A stretch of DNA of 52,008 bases, from the NCBI GenBank assembly GCA_029289235.1, contig JARFTZ010000016.1, forward strand, positions 1 to 52,008. Reading direction: 5' to 3'. Positions 6,917 to 15,875 of the stretch are shown here, one piece after another; position 1 is the first letter of the stretch, and the number at the start of each line of letters is the position of its first letter. The notes under the pieces were generated by a model. That model saw only the letters and a list, made by a program, of their open reading frames with translations, was not told the origin of the DNA and ran no database searches. The stretch is from Gammaproteobacteria bacterium (GTDB lineage: Bacteria; Pseudomonadota; Gammaproteobacteria; Burkholderiales; Rhodocyclaceae). The translations under genes and the position numbers were made by a program.

Positions 6917-8600
6917 GTTCAATCCAGGAGGGCTGCTGGTTGCGGGAGGGCTGTTGCTGCCGCTCCTGCGCGGAAAGTTTCGTGCGTTGTTTCTCCTGCT
7001 CTTGCCAGTCGCCGGACTCGTTCATTTGTCGGTCCTGGTTCCGGGAATGCATGGCGTTGTCGATTTTCTCGACTACGAACTGGTCACGCTGCGTGTCGAT
7101 CGCTGGAGCATGGTCTTTGGCTGGGTGTTCATGATAGCCGCGCTCGTGTCGGCGATCTACGCGTTGCACCTGCGCGCGCCGTTGCAGCTCTCTGCCGGAA
7201 TGACATACGCCGGGAGCGCCATCGGCGCGGTGTTCGCGGGCGACCTGATGACGCTGTTCGTTTTCTGGGAACTTACCGCGATCACCTCGGTTCTTCTGGT
7301 GTGGGCGGGGCGTGGGGCTAAAGCCTATCAGGCCGGGATGCGCTATCTGATCGTGCAGATTGCCTCGGGGACGCTGCTGTTCTTCGGTGCAGCGATCCTG
7401 TTTACTTCGACGGGTTCGCTGGAATTCGGCGCGATCGGCCTGAACAGCGCGGGCGGTTGGCTGATTTTCATCGCCTTCGGGATCAAGGCTGCTTTCCCGC
7501 TACTGCATGCCTGGCTGCCTGACGCTTACCCGGAGGCGTCGGAGGTGGGGACGGTGTTCCTGTCGGCATTTACTACCAAACTGGCGGTTTACGCCTTGGC
7601 GCGGGGGTTCGCCGGGACGGATCTGCTGATTCCGATCGGCGCGGCGATGGTCGTGTTTCCGATTTTCTTTGCGCTGATCGAAAACGATCTGCGTCGCGTG
7701 CTGGCCTACAGCCTGAACAATCAGCTGGGTTTCATGGTAATGGGGATCGGCATCGGTACGGAAATGTCCCTTAACGGGGCAGCGGCGCATGCGTTCACCC
7801 ACGTCCTGTACAAGTCACTGCTGTTCATGTCGATGGGGGCCGTGCTGTATCGTACCGGCACAGCCAAGGCGTCCGAGCTCGGCGGGCTCTGGAGGTCGAT
7901 GCCGCTGACCACCGCGTTCTGCCTCGTCGGCGTCGCGTCGATCGCCGGGATGCCGTTCTTCAGCGGCTTCGTCAGCAAGTCGATGATTGTTTCGGCAGCA
8001 GCGCAGGGCGGCTATCTGTTCGCTTGGGCGGCCTTGATGTTCGCTGCTGCATGCATGTTCCTGCCCGACATCAAGATTCCATATTTCGCTTTTTTTGGCC
8101 GGGATTCCGGAAAAAAATGCCAGGAAGCGCCGATCAACATGCTGGTGGCGATGGCAATTGCCGCGGCGTTCTGTATCGCGATCGGACTGATGCCGGGCCG
8201 TTTGTACGCCTTGCTTCCCTATCACGTTGCTTACGCGCCATATTCCGTGTCCCATGTCCTCGCACAGTTGCAACTGCTGTTGTTTGCCGGCCTGGCTTTC
8301 GCGCTGTTGGTACGTTGGCGCGTTTTGCCACTGGCCGAGCCGGGGATCAACCTCGACGTCGACTGGTTGTGGCGGGGCCTGGGCGCTTCCGTGGTCAAAA
8401 CCGTGGCGCGTGTTTTCGAGATCGGCGGATACTGCCTCGGCGCCTTGCTGTCGTTCAAGCTGTCGTTGTTCTCCGGGATGGTCGAGAGACACCGTCTTCC
8501 GGATGGCTTCCTGTCGCGTTCATGGCCTACGGGCAGCATGTCGCTGTGGGTCATGTTGATGCTTGTTGCGTATCTGGTGCTCTATTACCTCGGCGGCTGA
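6903..8600 (+). CDS. Antiporter subunit D-like, third copy (NuoL/M/N-like, 565 aa)
   Basis: The longest of the three Proton_antipo_M subunits, with Glu123 in F-W-E-L-T-A-I-T-S-V (TM5) and Lys195 in F-G-I-K-A-A-F-P-L-L-H-A-W-L-P (TM7). About 100 residues beyond the core form extra C-terminal helices, including an amphipathic W-L-W-R-G-L-G-A-S-V-V-K segment near 484-495 and a last helix at about 543-562. Such an extension recalls the NuoL/MrpA C-terminus, but the MbhD/MbhE domains that close MrpA are absent here and are encoded separately at 2335-2877. It is the last gene of the operon. ATG 6903 overlaps the small upstream gene by 14 bases. The coupling ion (Na+, K+ or H+) cannot be decided from sequence. 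Confidence 0.9.
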   Translation: MTLAEFNPGGLLVAGGLLLPLLRGKFRALFLLLLPVAGLVHLSVLVPGMHGVVDFLDYELVTLRVDRWSMVFGWVFMIAALVSAIYALHLRAPLQLSAGMTYAGSAIGAVFAGDLMTLFVFWELTAITSVLLVWAGRGAKAYQAGMRYLIVQIASGTLLFFGAAILFTSTGSLEFGAIGLNSAGGWLIFIAFGIKAAFPLLHAWLPDAYPEASEVGTVFLSAFTTKLAVYALARGFAGTDLLIPIGAAMVVFPIFFALIENDLRRVLAYSLNNQLGFMVMGIGIGTEMSLNGAAAHAFTHVLYKSLLFMSMGAVLYRTGTAKASELGGLWRSMPLTTAFCLVGVASIAGMPFFSGFVSKSMIVSAAAQGGYLFAWAALMFAAACMFLPDIKIPYFAFFGRDSGKKCQEAPINMLVAMAIAAAFCIAIGLMPGRLYALLPYHVAYAPYSVSHVLAQLQLLLFAGLAFALLVRWRVLPLAEPGINLDVDWLWRGLGASVVKTVARVFEIGGYCLGALLSFKLSLFSGMVERHRLPDGFLSRSWPTGSMSLWVMLMLVAYLVLYYLGG

Positions 8601-8711
8601 TCGGATGCGGCTAACGCGCGCAGCGAGCATGGCAGCGCGTCGCCTGAGGCGGTGTTCGCCCGTGATAGAATCCACCCCCTTGCAATTGCCTGCCTCTGAT
8701 GGGGTTCTGCC

Positions 8712-9320
8712 ATGTTTTCCGGAATCATTGCCGCCGTTGGGCGGATCACTCAATTGGCCCCGCGCAACGACGGGACGCCGACGGTTCGCTTGACCGTCGA
8801 TGCCGGCCCGCTCGATCTCGGCGATGTCGTCATCGGTGATTCGATCGCCTGCAATGGCGTTTGTCTGACCGTCGTCGAAAAGACGTCCGACGGGTTTTGC
8901 GTCGATGTCTCGCCTGAAACCCTGTCGTGTACGGTCGGGCTGAGCGAACCCGGGCCGGTTAACCTGGAAAAGGCGCTGCGACTTGCCGATCGGCTGGGCG
9001 GGCATCTGGTTTCCGGACACGTCGATGGTGTTGGCGAGGTCGTGCGTTTCGACCCGGTGGGCGATAACCGCCTGCTCGTGGTTCGCGCGCCAGAAGCGCT
9101 GTCGCGGTACATTGCGCGGAAAGGATCGATCACGGTCAACGGCGTCAGCCTGACGACCAACACCGTCAGCGGTGCCGAGTTCTCGATCAACCTGATCCCG
9201 CATACCCTGGAAGCAACCACCTTGGGCGGATTGCTGCCGGGCTGTCAGGTCAATCTGGAAATCGACCTGATTGCGCGTTACGTCGAGCGTATGCTGAATC
9301 CCGAAGCGGAGGGTGTGTGA
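8712..9320 (+). CDS. ribE: Riboflavin synthase, alpha chain
   Basis: The 202-residue protein consists of two tandem lumazine-binding domains (about 1-97 and 98-195), each starting with the family pattern (M-F-S-G-I-I near 1; G-H-L-V-S-G-H-V-D-G near 97-106). The enzyme joins two molecules of 6,7-dimethyl-8-ribityllumazine to give riboflavin. The start ATG 8712 gives the invariant N-terminal MFSGI. It opens a block ribE-ribBX-ribH-nusB-thiL-pgpA-pncC. The gap of 111 bases after the antiporter operon probably holds a promoter; no FMN riboswitch fold was recognised there. The deaminase/reductase gene ribD, often next to ribE, is not in the window. Confidence 0.95.
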   Translation: MFSGIIAAVGRITQLAPRNDGTPTVRLTVDAGPLDLGDVVIGDSIACNGVCLTVVEKTSDGFCVDVSPETLSCTVGLSEPGPVNLEKALRLADRLGGHLVSGHVDGVGEVVRFDPVGDNRLLVVRAPEALSRYIARKGSITVNGVSLTTNTVSGAEFSINLIPHTLEATTLGGLLPGCQVNLEIDLIARYVERMLNPEAEGV

Positions 9321-10447
9321 TGTGTTCAACAGTCAACTCGTCGTCGATCGCGCCGGTCGAGGAAATAATTGCCGAGCTCCGCGCGGGGCGCATGGTTATC
9401 CTGGTTGACGAAGAGGATCGGGAAAACGAGGGCGATCTGGTGCTCGCCGCCGAGCACGTGACTCCGGAAGCGATCAATTTCATGGCCAAATACGGTCGTG
9501 GCCTGATCTGTTTGACGATCACGGAAGCGCGGGCCAAGCAGATCGGCCTGACGCCGATGGCGAAGGACAACAAGAGCCCGTACAGCACGGCTTTCACCGT
9601 CTCGATCGAGGCCGCGGAAGGCGTGACGACCGGGATTTCGGCCCAGGACAGAGCCTGCACCGTCCAGGCCGCGGTGGCGCGCAACGCCAAGCCCGAAGAC
9701 ATCGTCCAGCCGGGGCACATCTTCCCCATTACCGCACGTTCGGGCGGGGTGCTGGTCCGCGCCGGGCATACCGAGGCGGGGTGCGATCTGGCGCAGCTGG
9801 CCGGACTCGAACCGTCGTCGGTGATTTGCGAAATCCTGAAGGACGACGGCTCGATGGCGCGCCTGCCCGATCTGATCGAGTTCGCGCAAGAGCACGGACT
9901 GAAGATCGGCACGATTGCCGATCTCATCCACTACCGCAGCCGGCACGAAACGCTGGTCGAGCGCAGCTATTCCAAGCCGATTTTCTCGGCGCAGGGCGAG
10001 TTCATGCTGCACGCGTTTACCGACCTCACCACCAACGACGTGCATCTGGCGTTGACGCGCGGTGAAATCAGTCCGGAGCGGGAGGCGCTGGTGCGCGTGC
10101 ACGAGCCCTTGTCGGTCCTTGATTTCCTCGATGCCGGGAGCGGGCGGCACAGCTATTCCCTCGAAGAGGCGATGCGGGCATTGACCAAGGCCGACTCCGG
10201 AGTCATCGTCCTGCTGCATCGTCCGGAAACGGGGCAGGACATCCTCTCGGTGCTCAAGGAGCAATCAACCACGCAACGTCCCGCGGCAAAGTGGGATCCG
10301 CGTATCTACGGCATTGGCGCCCAGATTCTGCGCGATCTGGGTGTGCGCAAAATGAAACTGCTGGCCAGCCCGCGGCGCATGCCAAGCGTGGCTGGCTTCA
10401 ACCTGGAGGTCACCGGGTACGTCGCTTCGGCGAGCGAACTCGGCTGA
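9320..10447 (+). CDS. ribB: 3,4-dihydroxy-2-butanone 4-phosphate synthase with degenerate GTP cyclohydrolase II domain
   Basis: The first 205 residues are a complete DHBP synthase, with the acidic motif [11 protein letters not shown] (about 32-42) and the [10 protein letters not shown] stretch (about 152-161). This enzyme makes the four-carbon precursor of lumazine from ribulose 5-phosphate. The rest (about 206-375) follows the fold of GTP cyclohydrolase II but lacks the three zinc-binding cysteines and the R-C-D-C-G motif. This half is therefore probably not an active cyclohydrolase. Such RibBX forms are known in proteobacteria, and a separate ribA is expected elsewhere. ATG 9320 overlaps the ribE stop (TGATG) with GGAGG at 9308-9312; GTG 9317 is an alternative one codon earlier. 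Confidence 0.92.
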   Translation: MCSTVNSSSIAPVEEIIAELRAGRMVILVDEEDRENEGDLVLAAEHVTPEAINFMAKYGRGLICLTITEARAKQIGLTPMAKDNKSPYSTAFTVSIEAAEGVTTGISAQDRACTVQAAVARNAKPEDIVQPGHIFPITARSGGVLVRAGHTEAGCDLAQLAGLEPSSVICEILKDDGSMARLPDLIEFAQEHGLKIGTIADLIHYRSRHETLVERSYSKPIFSAQGEFMLHAFTDLTTNDVHLALTRGEISPEREALVRVHEPLSVLDFLDAGSGRHSYSLEEAMRALTKADSGVIVLLHRPETGQDILSVLKEQSTTQRPAAKWDPRIYGIGAQILRDLGVRKMKLLASPRRMPSVAGFNLEVTGYVASASELG

Positions 10448-10470
10448 TCTCGGTGATAGGAACGAATACC

Positions 10471-10953
10471 ATGCCACGTTTCGAACGTATCCATGAATAC
10501 AAATCTGACCTCGACGGAGCGGGATTGTCGGTCGGGATCGTGATGAGCCGTTTCAATCAGGATATCTGCGAGGGGCTGCTGTCGGCCTGCGTCGCGGAAC
10601 TCCGGCGCCTGGGGGTCGATGAGAGCGATCTGGAACTCGCGACCGTTCCCGGCGCCCTGGAAACCCCCCTTGTTTTGCAGAATCTGGCGCAGAGCGGCCG
10701 GTTCGACGCGTTGATTGCCCTGGGGGCTGTCATTCGCGGCGAGACCTACCATTTCGAGGTGGTTTCCAATGATTCTTGTCGCGCGGTGATGGAAGTTCAG
10801 CTCGACACCGGCATCCCGATCGCCAACGGCATCCTGACCTGCGAGGACGACGATCAGGCGCTGGCACGCATGCAACAGAAAGGTACTGACTGCGCGCAGG
10901 CAGCGGTCGAGATGGCCAACCTGTTGCGCATGATCGGAGAACGTCCACAATGA
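10471..10953 (+). CDS. ribH: 6,7-dimethyl-8-ribityllumazine synthase
   Basis: The product has 160 residues, the usual length for lumazine synthase. It shows [11 protein letters not shown] (about 26-36), V-P-G-A-L-E-T-P (about 58-65) and [14 protein letters not shown] (about 82-95, with the catalytic His). The enzyme condenses the DHBP-derived phosphate with the ribitylamino pyrimidine, the step before RibE. ATG 10471 is used; the frame is open further upstream but overlaps ribB. Its TGA overlaps nusB (ATGA at 10950-10953). Confidence 0.95.
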   Translation: MPRFERIHEYKSDLDGAGLSVGIVMSRFNQDICEGLLSACVAELRRLGVDESDLELATVPGALETPLVLQNLAQSGRFDALIALGAVIRGETYHFEVVSNDSCRAVMEVQLDTGIPIANGILTCEDDDQALARMQQKGTDCAQAAVEMANLLRMIGERPQ

Positions 10954-11435
10954 CCACTCAGCCAGGGAAGGAAGCCGCTAAGGCAGGCAGGAAAACGGTC
11001 AAGTCGCCGCGCCGGCGCGCGCGCGAATTCGCTCTGCAGGGCTTGTACCAGTGGCGCGTCGGCGGGCACGACGAGGCGGCGATCGAAGCGCATCTCCTGG
11101 ATGGCGAGGGCTTTGACAAGGCCGACCGTGATTTCTTCATCATGGTGTTCCGCGGGGTCATCGCCCAGAATGCGGCATTGCAGGATCAATTGCAGTCCCA
11201 TCTTGATCGGCCGTTTCGCGAACTGTCGCCGATCGAAGCCAGTGTGCTGCTGGCCGGTGCATACGAACTGGTCAATTGCCCGGAGACTCCGTATCGCGTG
11301 ATCATCAACGAGGCCATCGAACTGGCCAAGGGATTCGGCGGGGCGGAAGGGCACAAGTACGTCAATGGCGTGCTCGACAAGCTGGCGTCCACGTTGCGCC
11401 CGGCCGAAGTCGAGGCGCGGCGTCCGCGACGATAA
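10950..11435 (+). CDS. nusB: Transcription antitermination protein NusB
   Basis: A 161-residue all-helical protein with a basic N-terminus ([18 protein letters not shown]). The typical NusB end is present: [13 protein letters not shown]-x-F-G and [12 protein letters not shown]. NusB binds boxA RNA with NusE (S10) and promotes antitermination of rRNA transcription. It starts four bases before the ribH stop. The ribH-nusB-thiL order is conserved across many proteobacteria. Confidence 0.96.
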   Translation: MTTQPGKEAAKAGRKTVKSPRRRAREFALQGLYQWRVGGHDEAAIEAHLLDGEGFDKADRDFFIMVFRGVIAQNAALQDQLQSHLDRPFRELSPIEASVLLAGAYELVNCPETPYRVIINEAIELAKGFGGAEGHKYVNGVLDKLASTLRPAEVEARRPRR

Positions 11436-11462
11436 TCCGCTGCCAGGCACCGTGATCAGCGC

Positions 11463-12440
11463 ATGCCTTCCGAATTCGCCCTGATTGACCGCCATTTTGC
11501 GCGCGCCACGCCGCAGGCCGTGCTTGGCCCGGGCGACGACTGCGCCTTGCTGGCGCCCGCGCCGGGAATGGAACTGGCGATTACCACCGACATGCTGGTT
11601 TCGGGAACGCATTTTTTTGTGGAAACCGATCCGTGGCAGTTGGGGTGGAAGACACTCGCCGTCAACGTATCGGATCTCGCCGCCATGGGGGCGCAGCCGC
11701 GCTGGGCGCTGCTCGCCGGCAGTTTGCCGGCTGCTGACGAAGCCTGGATCGCGGCCTTTGCGGAAGGTTTTTTTGCCTGCGCCGGACGTTACGGCGTCGA
11801 CCTGGTCGGCGGCGATACGACGCGCGGTCCCCTCTGCCTGTGCGTGACGGCGATCGGCGAGGTGCCTGCTGGCGGGGCTTTGCGCCGCGATCGTGCCCGT
11901 CCCGGCGACGATATCTGGGTTTCCGGCCGGCCCGGGCTGGCGGCCTTGGGTTTGGCACATCTGCAGCAGCGGACGATGCTGTCCGGCGACTTGGCCGAGA
12001 CCTGCATCAACCTCCTGCAACAGCCGCTGCCGCGCGTCGAGTTGGGCCTGGCGCTTCGACAGCGTGGGCTTGCGCAGGCGGCAATCGATGTGTCCGACGG
12101 GTTGCTTGCCGACCTGGGGCACATCGTCGAACGTTCGGCAGTCGACGCCGAAGTTTTTGTTGCGCAACTGCCTGGTTTGCCGGACGGTGCGGATGCGCTC
12201 CTGGCCCGCCAGTGCCAACTGGCCGGGGGGGACGACTACGAGTTGGTGTTCACCGCGCGGCCCGACAAGCGAGATGCCTTGCACGCACTGGCGGAGGAGG
12301 TCGGGCTGCCATTGCGGCGCATCGGCGTGATCAGCGCGGCGGCCGGCAAAGGCGAGGTGCGTCTGCTTGATGAGACTGGCAGGACGCTTCCTGTCGACAA
12401 AATGGGTTTCGATCATTTCGGTTCAAATGAAGCCGAGTAG
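11463..12440 (+). CDS. thiL: Thiamine-monophosphate kinase
   Basis: The 325-residue protein has the ThiL signatures G-P-G-D-D-C-A (about 22-28), T-T-D-M-L-V-S-G-T-H-F (about 41-51), the V-N-V-S-D-L-A-A-M-G-A-Q-P motif (about 66-78) and G-G-D-T-T-R-G. It phosphorylates thiamine phosphate to the active cofactor thiamine pyrophosphate. It lies 27 bases after nusB. The last 14 bases overlap the start of pgpA. Confidence 0.95.
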   Translation: MPSEFALIDRHFARATPQAVLGPGDDCALLAPAPGMELAITTDMLVSGTHFFVETDPWQLGWKTLAVNVSDLAAMGAQPRWALLAGSLPAADEAWIAAFAEGFFACAGRYGVDLVGGDTTRGPLCLCVTAIGEVPAGGALRRDRARPGDDIWVSGRPGLAALGLAHLQQRTMLSGDLAETCINLLQQPLPRVELGLALRQRGLAQAAIDVSDGLLADLGHIVERSAVDAEVFVAQLPGLPDGADALLARQCQLAGGDDYELVFTARPDKRDALHALAEEVGLPLRRIGVISAAAGKGEVRLLDETGRTLPVDKMGFDHFGSNEAE

Positions 12441-12930
12441 CGTCATCTCCTTACGGTTCCTTTTCTCGCATCCGGCGCATCTGGTTGCCTGCGGTTTCGG
12501 CAGCGGCCTGTCGCCCGTCGCGCCCGGGACGGTCGGGACCCTTTTCGCCTGGTTCTCGTTTCCTATCCTGCGGGGCATGCTGGGCGACGTTGAACTGCTC
12601 GGGGTCCTCCTCGCGTGCTTTTTTGTCGGGGTTCTGGCGGTCCAGCGTACCGGCGCGGATCTCGGGGTGGGCGACCATGGGGGCATCGTCTGGGACGAGA
12701 TTGTTCCGTTCTGGCTGGTCCTTTTCTTCTGTCCCCCGGGGTGGCTCTGGCAGGTGGCGGCGTTCTGCGGATTCCGTTTCTTCGATATCGTCAAGCCGCA
12801 ACCGGCGCGCTATTTCGACGAGCACGTCAAGACCGGATTCGGCGTGATGATGGATGATCTGTGCGCCGCGGGCTACACGATCCTTCTGTTGCTGTTTGGA
12901 CAGTTCCTCTTGGCGAGGTTTTTTGCATGA
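12427..12930 (+). CDS. pgpA: Phosphatidylglycerophosphatase A
   Basis: The 167-residue membrane protein has the PgpA motifs G-F-G-S-G-L-S-P-V-A-P-G-T-V-G-T (about 24-39), the H-x-G-I-V-W-D-E motif with its acidic pair (about 84-91) and F-F-D-I-V-K-P-x-P-A-R-Y-F-D (about 118-131). It removes phosphate from phosphatidylglycerophosphate in the inner membrane to form phosphatidylglycerol. ATG 12427 lies within the 3' end of thiL (14-base overlap). The next gene begins in its stop codon (ATGA at 12927). Confidence 0.94.
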   Translation: MKPSSVISLRFLFSHPAHLVACGFGSGLSPVAPGTVGTLFAWFSFPILRGMLGDVELLGVLLACFFVGVLAVQRTGADLGVGDHGGIVWDEIVPFWLVLFFCPPGWLWQVAAFCGFRFFDIVKPQPARYFDEHVKTGFGVMMDDLCAAGYTILLLLFGQFLLARFFA

Positions 12931-13451
12931 CCGATATCGACCAGAAGTCGCTGGAAACGCTTGCCGCAGAGCTTGGCGATTGCCTGCTGGCGACCGGCGA
13001 GACGCTGGTTACGGCCGAATCGTGCACCGGGGGGTGGGTAGCCCAATGCGTGACCGCGATCTCCGGCAGTTCGGTATGGTTCGATCGCGGGTTCGTGACC
13101 TATTCCAACGACGCCAAGACAGAAATGCTCGGGGTTCCGGCCGACATGCTGGCTGAGCACGGCGCAGTGAGCGAACCCGTGGCCGTGGCGATGGCTCAGG
13201 GCGCGCTGATTCGCAGCCGCGCCCAGTGGTCGCTCGCCATCACCGGGGTTGCCGGGCCAACTGGCGGTACCGTGGCGAAGCCTGTCGGGACCGTGTGTTT
13301 TGCCTGGGCTGCGTCCGACGGCGGGGGGATGACCGAAACGTGCCATTTTCAAGGCGATCGGGAGTCGGTGCGGGCCCAGTCGGTACGCCACGCGCTGGCC
13401 GTTCTTCTGGCGCGCTTCCGCCGAGAGGACTGGGGTAGCCGATTCGCCTGA
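12927..13451 (+). CDS. pncC: Nicotinamide-nucleotide amidase (CinA C-terminal domain)
   Basis: The 174-residue protein is a stand-alone CinA C-terminal domain, with T-A-E-S-C-T-G-G-W-V-A (about 29-39, containing the catalytic Ser), F-D-R-G-F-V-T-Y-S-N-D-A-K (about 52-64) and the I-T-G-V-A-G-P-T-G-G motif (about 104-113). PncC deamidates nicotinamide mononucleotide to nicotinate mononucleotide in NAD salvage. It is the last gene of the rib-nus-thi-pgp block and lies just upstream of recA, an arrangement shared with many proteobacteria. Confidence 0.94.
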   Translation: MTDIDQKSLETLAAELGDCLLATGETLVTAESCTGGWVAQCVTAISGSSVWFDRGFVTYSNDAKTEMLGVPADMLAEHGAVSEPVAVAMAQGALIRSRAQWSLAITGVAGPTGGTVAKPVGTVCFAWAASDGGGMTETCHFQGDRESVRAQSVRHALAVLLARFRREDWGSRFA

Positions 13452-13474
13452 GATGTTTCGCTTTCGGGCGGAAC

Positions 13475-13494
13475 TACTGTATATAATTACAGTA
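13475..13494 (+). promoter_or_regulatory. LexA (SOS) box and recA promoter core
   Basis: The sequence matches the classical LexA consensus TACTG-N10-CAGTA exactly at both ends, with an AT-only centre. A perfect TATAAT sits inside it at 13482-13487. A -10 element inside the box means LexA binding would block RNA polymerase directly. A weak TTTCGC-like -35 lies 5' of it, so the promoter assignment is less certain than the operator. The recA ATG is 73 bases downstream. Confidence 0.93.
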
Positions 13495-13567
13495 TTCGGT
13501 GCCCTCCTGTCGCTGTTTCCGGCCGCCGAAAATGAGATAATCCCGCGGAATTTCATAAGGAAGCGCA

Positions 13568-14587
13568 ATGGACGACAACAAGGCAAAGGCACTGGCCGCC
13601 GCATTGGCCCAGATCGAGAAACAGTTCGGCAAAGGCTCGATCATGAAGATGGGCGAGGGCAGCGTCGAAAAGGATCTGCAGGTGGTGTCTACCGGATCCC
13701 TCGGGCTCGATATCGCTCTCGGTGTCGGGGGCTTGCCACGTGGCCGAGTTGTCGAAATCTACGGCCCGGAGTCGTCCGGCAAGACCACGCTGACCCTTCA
13801 GGTCGTGGCCGAGATGCAGAAGCTCGGCGGCACGGCCGCATTCATAGATGCCGAACACGCGCTTGATCCCTCCTATGCGCAGAAACTCGGCGTCAAGCTC
13901 GATGATCTGCTCATCTCGCAACCGGATACCGGCGAGCAGGCGCTGGAAATCGCCGATATGCTGGTCCGCTCCGGCAGTGTTGATGTGGTCGTGATCGACT
14001 CGGTCGCGGCGCTGGTACCCAGGGCGGAAATCGAGGGGGAGATGGGCGACTCGCTGCCGGGCCTGCACGCCCGCCTGATGAGCCAGGCACTGCGCAAGCT
14101 GACAGCCAACATCAACCGGACCAACACGTTGGTCATCTTCATCAACCAGATCCGCATGAAGATCGGTGTCATGTTCGGCAGTCCGGAGACGACGACTGGC
14201 GGAAACGCCCTGAAGTTCTACGCGTCCGTTCGCCTTGACATCCGCCGCATCGGCGGAATCAAGAAGGGCGACGAAGTGATCGGCAACGAAACCAAGGTGA
14301 AAGTGGTCAAGAACAAGGTGTCGCCGCCGTTCCGTGAAGCGATCTTTGACATTCTCTACGGGGAAGGCATTTCACGCGAAGGGGAAATAATCGAGTTGGG
14401 TGTGGCGCACAAACTCGTCGAAAAATCCGGCTCCTGGTACGCCTACAATGGCGAGAAGATCGGACAGGGCAAGGACAACGCCCGGGAGTTCCTCCGTACG
14501 CATCCCGAGATCGCTGCGGAGATCGAAGCGAAAGTCCGTGCCGCGGTGAACGTTCCCTCTCCGCAGGCGACGGCTGCCGCCGAATAG
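13568..14587 (+). CDS. recA: Recombinase RecA
   Basis: The 339-residue protein has the full RecA core. Walker A is G-P-E-S-S-G-K-T at residues 66-73, followed by the [11 protein letters not shown] motif, Walker [12 protein letters not shown], and the L1/L2 region with [22 protein letters not shown]. RecA forms filaments on single-stranded DNA, drives strand exchange and stimulates LexA self-cleavage. A perfect LexA box precedes it. AAGGA upstream of the ATG serves as ribosome binding site. recX follows after six bases. Confidence 0.99.
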   Translation: MDDNKAKALAAALAQIEKQFGKGSIMKMGEGSVEKDLQVVSTGSLGLDIALGVGGLPRGRVVEIYGPESSGKTTLTLQVVAEMQKLGGTAAFIDAEHALDPSYAQKLGVKLDDLLISQPDTGEQALEIADMLVRSGSVDVVVIDSVAALVPRAEIEGEMGDSLPGLHARLMSQALRKLTANINRTNTLVIFINQIRMKIGVMFGSPETTTGGNALKFYASVRLDIRRIGGIKKGDEVIGNETKVKVVKNKVSPPFREAIFDILYGEGISREGEIIELGVAHKLVEKSGSWYAYNGEKIGQGKDNAREFLRTHPEIAAEIEAKVRAAVNVPSPQATAAAE

Positions 14588-14593
14588 GGTGGG

Positions 14594-15043
14594 ATGAGCG
14601 ATACGTTGCGCGAGCGTGCCTTGCGATTGCTCGCCCGGCGTGAACATGCGCGCGCCGAGTTGGCTCGGAAGCTTGCGCCGTACGCTGAGTCGTCCGAGGT
14701 GCTGGAGGCTCTTCTGGACCATCTGCAATGTCGCCACTTGTTGTCCGACGAGCGCTACGCGGAAATGCGCGTGAATATGCGCAGTTCGCGTTACGGCAAT
14801 GCCCGGTTGATTCAGGAGTTGCGTGCGTCGGGTATCGATGCCGATGCTGTCGATCAGGCCCTGGCGGCGGTGGAAGACGAACTTTCGCGAGCGCGGCAAG
14901 TCTGGCAACGCAAGTTCGGCGCGGACACGCCACCCGTTGATGTCTCCGAGCGCGCGCGCCAGACAAATTTCCTGGTGCGCCGTGGATTTTCCGGGGATAT
15001 CATTCGCCGCTTGTTACGTGGTGATTACGAAGGCGAGCAATAA
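14594..15043 (+). CDS. recX: Regulatory protein RecX
   Basis: The 149-residue, Arg- and Glu-rich helical protein has the RecX three-helix repeats, with R-A-L-R-L-L-A-R-R-E-H-A-R-A-E-L near the N-terminus and F-L-V-R-R-G-F-S-G-D-I-I-R-R-L near the C-terminus. RecX binds RecA filaments and limits their activity. It lies six bases after recA and is probably transcribed from the same LexA-controlled promoter. Confidence 0.95.
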   Translation: MSDTLRERALRLLARREHARAELARKLAPYAESSEVLEALLDHLQCRHLLSDERYAEMRVNMRSSRYGNARLIQELRASGIDADAVDQALAAVEDELSRARQVWQRKFGADTPPVDVSERARQTNFLVRRGFSGDIIRRLLRGDYEGEQ

Positions 15044-15046
15044 ACG

Positions 15047-15793
15047 ATGTCCGAAATCAATCTGGGCGTAAACAGCAAACTATCCACACACAGCCTCAAA
15101 AAGCGCTACAAGAAGCGGACCGTGGTCGAAGATGTCTCGCTTGAGGTGGGTAGTGGCGAGGTCGTTGGCTTGCTGGGACCGAACGGTGCCGGGAAAACGA
15201 CGTGTTTCTACATGGTGGTCGGTCTCGTAGCCTGCGACGGCGGGGATGTCTATCTGAATGAGAGAAAGATCACCCACCTGCCGATCCATCAGCGCGCCAA
15301 GCTAGGGGTGTCGTATCTTCCCCAGGAAGCCTCGGTGTTTCGCAAACTGACGGTCATCGAGAACATCAAGGCCGTTCTCGAACTGCGCAAGCTGCCTCGT
15401 GAGGACGTTGAGCAGCGCGCCGAGCAACTGCTCGAAGAACTTCATATCGGCCATATCCGCAACAGCTCGGCGGCCTCGCTATCGGGCGGCGAACGGCGGC
15501 GGGTGGAAATAGCCCGGGCGCTGTCGACCGATCCGCGTTTCATCCTGCTCGATGAGCCGTTTGCCGGGGTCGATCCGATTGCCGTGCTGGATATCCAGAA
15601 AATCATTCGTTTTCTCAAGGAACGCAACATCGGCGTGTTGATTACGGACCATAACGTACGTGAAACGCTGGGCATCTGCGACCATGCCTATATCCTCAAT
15701 GAAGGAGGTGTCCTGGCGGCTGGTCGGCCTGACGAAATCATTTATAATGAAAACGTACGTAAGGTGTATCTTGGTGAGAACTTCCGCCTCTGA
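15047..15793 (+). CDS. lptB: Lipopolysaccharide export ATP-binding protein LptB
   Basis: The 248-residue ABC ATPase has Walker A G-P-N-G-A-G-K-T at 44-51, signature L-S-G-G-E at 145-149, Walker B F-I-L-L-D-E at 165-170 and the switch His202 in T-D-H-N-V-R-E-T. The typical LptB stretch [12 protein letters not shown] is at 89-100. LptB powers extraction of lipopolysaccharide from the inner membrane together with LptF, LptG and LptC. It starts three bases after recX. The usual partners lptC and lptA are not upstream, which is unusual for proteobacteria, where lptC-lptA-lptB-rpoN is common. rpoN does follow as expected. Confidence 0.95.
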   Translation: MSEINLGVNSKLSTHSLKKRYKKRTVVEDVSLEVGSGEVVGLLGPNGAGKTTCFYMVVGLVACDGGDVYLNERKITHLPIHQRAKLGVSYLPQEASVFRKLTVIENIKAVLELRKLPREDVEQRAEQLLEELHIGHIRNSSAASLSGGERRRVEIARALSTDPRFILLDEPFAGVDPIAVLDIQKIIRFLKERNIGVLITDHNVRETLGICDHAYILNEGGVLAAGRPDEIIYNENVRKVYLGENFRL

Positions 15794-15875
15794 CCCAGGC
15801 TCGCCAGTATCTTTGAAAGTTAATCTGTACTAACGGTGAGCCGAGTATGCAGCGCGCTACCGTTCGGTCTCCACA

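Noticed and set aside
8601-8711. FMN riboswitch upstream of ribE
   Set aside because: The gap is 111 bases and none of the conserved RFN segments was recognised.
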